A DNA stretch of 5,318 bases from an uncultured Acetatifactor sp. (lineage in GTDB: Bacteria; Bacillota; Clostridia; Lachnospirales; Lachnospiraceae): assembly GCA_948896875.1 (NCBI GenBank), contig CAQUWW010000079.1, positions 1 to 5,318 of the forward strand, written 5' to 3'. The notes under the pieces were generated by a model. It saw only the letters and a program-made list of their open reading frames with translations, did no database searches and was not told the DNA's origin. The translations under genes and the position numbers were made by a program. Below are positions 4,126 through 5,318 of the stretch, one piece after another. How positions within the stretch are numbered: the stretch's first letter is position 1; every line of letters begins with the position of its first letter.

Positions 4126-5298
4126 CTAATAGAAAACATGGCCTCCGATATTGATGCCGTTCAACCCTTCGATGGGAGTTCGAAAATACACGCAGCTCCC
4201 CACATTGCTGATCCCCGACATAGCCTCCTCGGCCGCTCTGTAGCAGTCATTGTTGGCTATGTCCGTGGCGAGCGCAAGATCCAGACGTCCGCTGGCCACC
4301 GGTGAAAACTGCCTGCTCTGATAGATCACTCCTACCACAGTATCCGGATATTGGGAACTCAGCACACGATTGATCACCACGCTGCCCACTGCCACCTTGC
4401 CGTCGTAAGGCTCGGCTCCGGCTTCACAGTAAATCAGATTTGCCAGCAGCTTCTTGTCTCCCTCCGCAAAGCTTACTTCCGAGATATCCCGCCATACGCC
4501 GTTGGCCGCGGCCTGGGATTTTGCAATCTCCTCCGCCAGCACCTTGTTCAGATACTCCAGATCCTTTTCCTTTTCCTTGATCTGTGCCTCGTAAGCCAGC
4601 GCTTTCTGCTCCGCAGCGGAGATCTGATTTCCATACTTTGCAATGGAACTGGATGTCTGGCTGATCATGCCGTCCACCTTGTCTTTCTGCTCCTGGGCCC
4701 GGGCCTGCAGCTCCTCCAGCTCAATTTTCTCCTCCTGCAGCCTTGCCTCCTGTTCTTCGATCAGCATCCGGTTTTCCTTATAGGCCTCCAGCATCCGCTG
4801 GTCATATGCCACCATCTTCTCGATCCGGTCTGCCATATTCAGTACCTCGGCAAAGCTTCCCGCTGTGAGAAGTGCCTCCAGATAGTTCTCTCCCGGCTGC
4901 TCATACATACAGCGCACCAGTATCACCATGCTCTCATACTGCCATTCTTCCGTGGCTCTGGCCTCTTCCAATGCCGCCTGTGTATCTGCAATTTCCTGCA
5001 CTTTTTCCTTGATCTGCCTCTCCAGTTCCTCCAGATTCGCCACTACCGATGACAGCTGCGCATTCAGATAATTCAGTTCTTTCTCCAGCGTATCCCGCTT
5101 GCCCTCCAACTGGTCCAGATTCTCCTGGGTCCGATCCAGTTCATCTTCCAGGTTGTCCTTTTCCCGCTGTGTTCGATTGATTTTATCCCGTGTCGCAGAC
5201 GTAGCAAACACCACAACAGGACCGGAAGCAGAATCAACTGCCCCGGTCAGAAGTGCCACAGCGCATAGCACCGCTATCTTCTTCCAGATTTTCAACAT
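4126..5298 (-). CDS. Secreted cell wall hydrolase: PcsB-like coiled coil plus SleB domain
   Basis: This 390-aa exported protein likely cuts peptidoglycan. A signal peptide covers about the first 30 residues: K3/K6/K7, then the hydrophobic IAVLCAVALLTGAV, with cleavage probably at FA-TSA. A long charged coiled coil (about 35-265) includes a stretch like the V-shaped PcsB domain (about 136-190: NYLEALLTAGSFAEVLNM onward). The C-terminal SleB/Hydrolase_2 domain (about 283-390) has IYCEAGAEPYDGKVAVGSVV with the presumed catalytic E292, then YPDTVVGVIYQ-x-RQFSP (318-333), and ends in IGGHVF, as SleB domains do. The longer open frame begins with GTG at 5304, but AAAGG (5307-5311) is only 2 nt from it and 8 nt from the ATG at 5296-5298, so the ATG was chosen. 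The promoter lies outside the window. No terminator follows. A role in spore cortex lysis or in division is undecided. Confidence 0.88.
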   Translation of the reverse strand: MLKIWKKIAVLCAVALLTGAVDSASGPVVVFATSATRDKINRTQREKDNLEDELDRTQENLDQLEGKRDTLEKELNYLNAQLSSVVANLEELERQIKEKVQEIADTQAALEEARATEEWQYESMVILVRCMYEQPGENYLEALLTAGSFAEVLNMADRIEKMVAYDQRMLEAYKENRMLIEEQEARLQEEKIELEELQARAQEQKDKVDGMISQTSSSIAKYGNQISAAEQKALAYEAQIKEKEKDLEYLNKVLAEEIAKSQAAANGVWRDISEVSFAEGDKKLLANLIYCEAGAEPYDGKVAVGSVVINRVLSSQYPDTVVGVIYQSRQFSPVASGRLDLALATDIANNDCYRAAEEAMSGISNVGSCVYFRTPIEGLNGINIGGHVFY

Positions 5299-5318
5299 AT
5301 ACACCGCCTTTCACAGTG

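Noticed and set aside
4114..4126. Small inverted repeat GGAA/TTCC between the convergent genes as a terminator
   Set aside because: Only 4 bp of stem and no adjoining T-run on either strand.
4351..5052. 233-codon open frame on the plus strand opposite the wall hydrolase
   Set aside because: It is rich in Leu, His, Cys and Phe, as expected from the reverse complement of a Glu/Lys/Gln-rich coiled coil, and shows no family resemblance.

Overview
The window looks like a chromosomal piece of an anaerobic, Gram-positive, gut-type clostridium. A Lachnospiraceae-like organism is my best guess. It is inferred from the gene order of the ATP synthase cluster, the style of the AtpF and AtpE sequences, strong AGGAGG ribosome binding sites, and a SleB-type wall hydrolase with a PcsB-like coiled coil. 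No rRNA or other decisive taxonomic marker is present.

Positions 1-3439 hold the front of an F1Fo ATP synthase operon, all on the minus strand. In transcription order the genes are atpZ, atpI, atpB (a), atpE (c), atpF (b), atpH (delta) and the first 126 codons of atpA (alpha), which runs off the left edge. The genes are tightly packed: 35-nt and 13-nt overlaps and a 4-nt gap. The exception is atpB-atpE, where 161 nt hold two back-to-back strong hairpins, a 32-nt pure A/T tract and a strong Shine-Dalgarno (SD) site. The c subunit carries the full Na+-binding signature (Q30, V61, E63, T64, Y68), so the enzyme is probably Na+-coupled. A near-consensus promoter (TAGACA-17-TATAAT) sits just before atpZ.

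Positions 3440-3630 form a divergent intergenic region with back-to-back promoters. The plus-strand promoter (TTGACG-17-TATCAT) serves a 159-aa DUF402-family protein at 3631-4110.

Positions 4126-5298 hold a secreted wall hydrolase on the minus strand: signal peptide, long PcsB/CwlO-like coiled coil and a C-terminal SleB (Hydrolase_2) catalytic domain. It converges on the DUF402 gene with only 15 nt between stop codons and no visible terminator.

The membrane and stalk proteins of Fo (a, b, c), with AtpI/AtpZ as assembly or accessory factors, form the ion channel and stator. Delta links the stator to the alpha/beta head. The least ordinary part is the RNA-level design around atpE and atpF: two hairpins, a repeated motif placed directly after both the atpB and the atpE stop codons and complementary to one hairpin arm, and three AGGAGG sites before atpF. 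This could help set the excess of c subunit. No mobile element, CRISPR array, tRNA or rRNA was seen.
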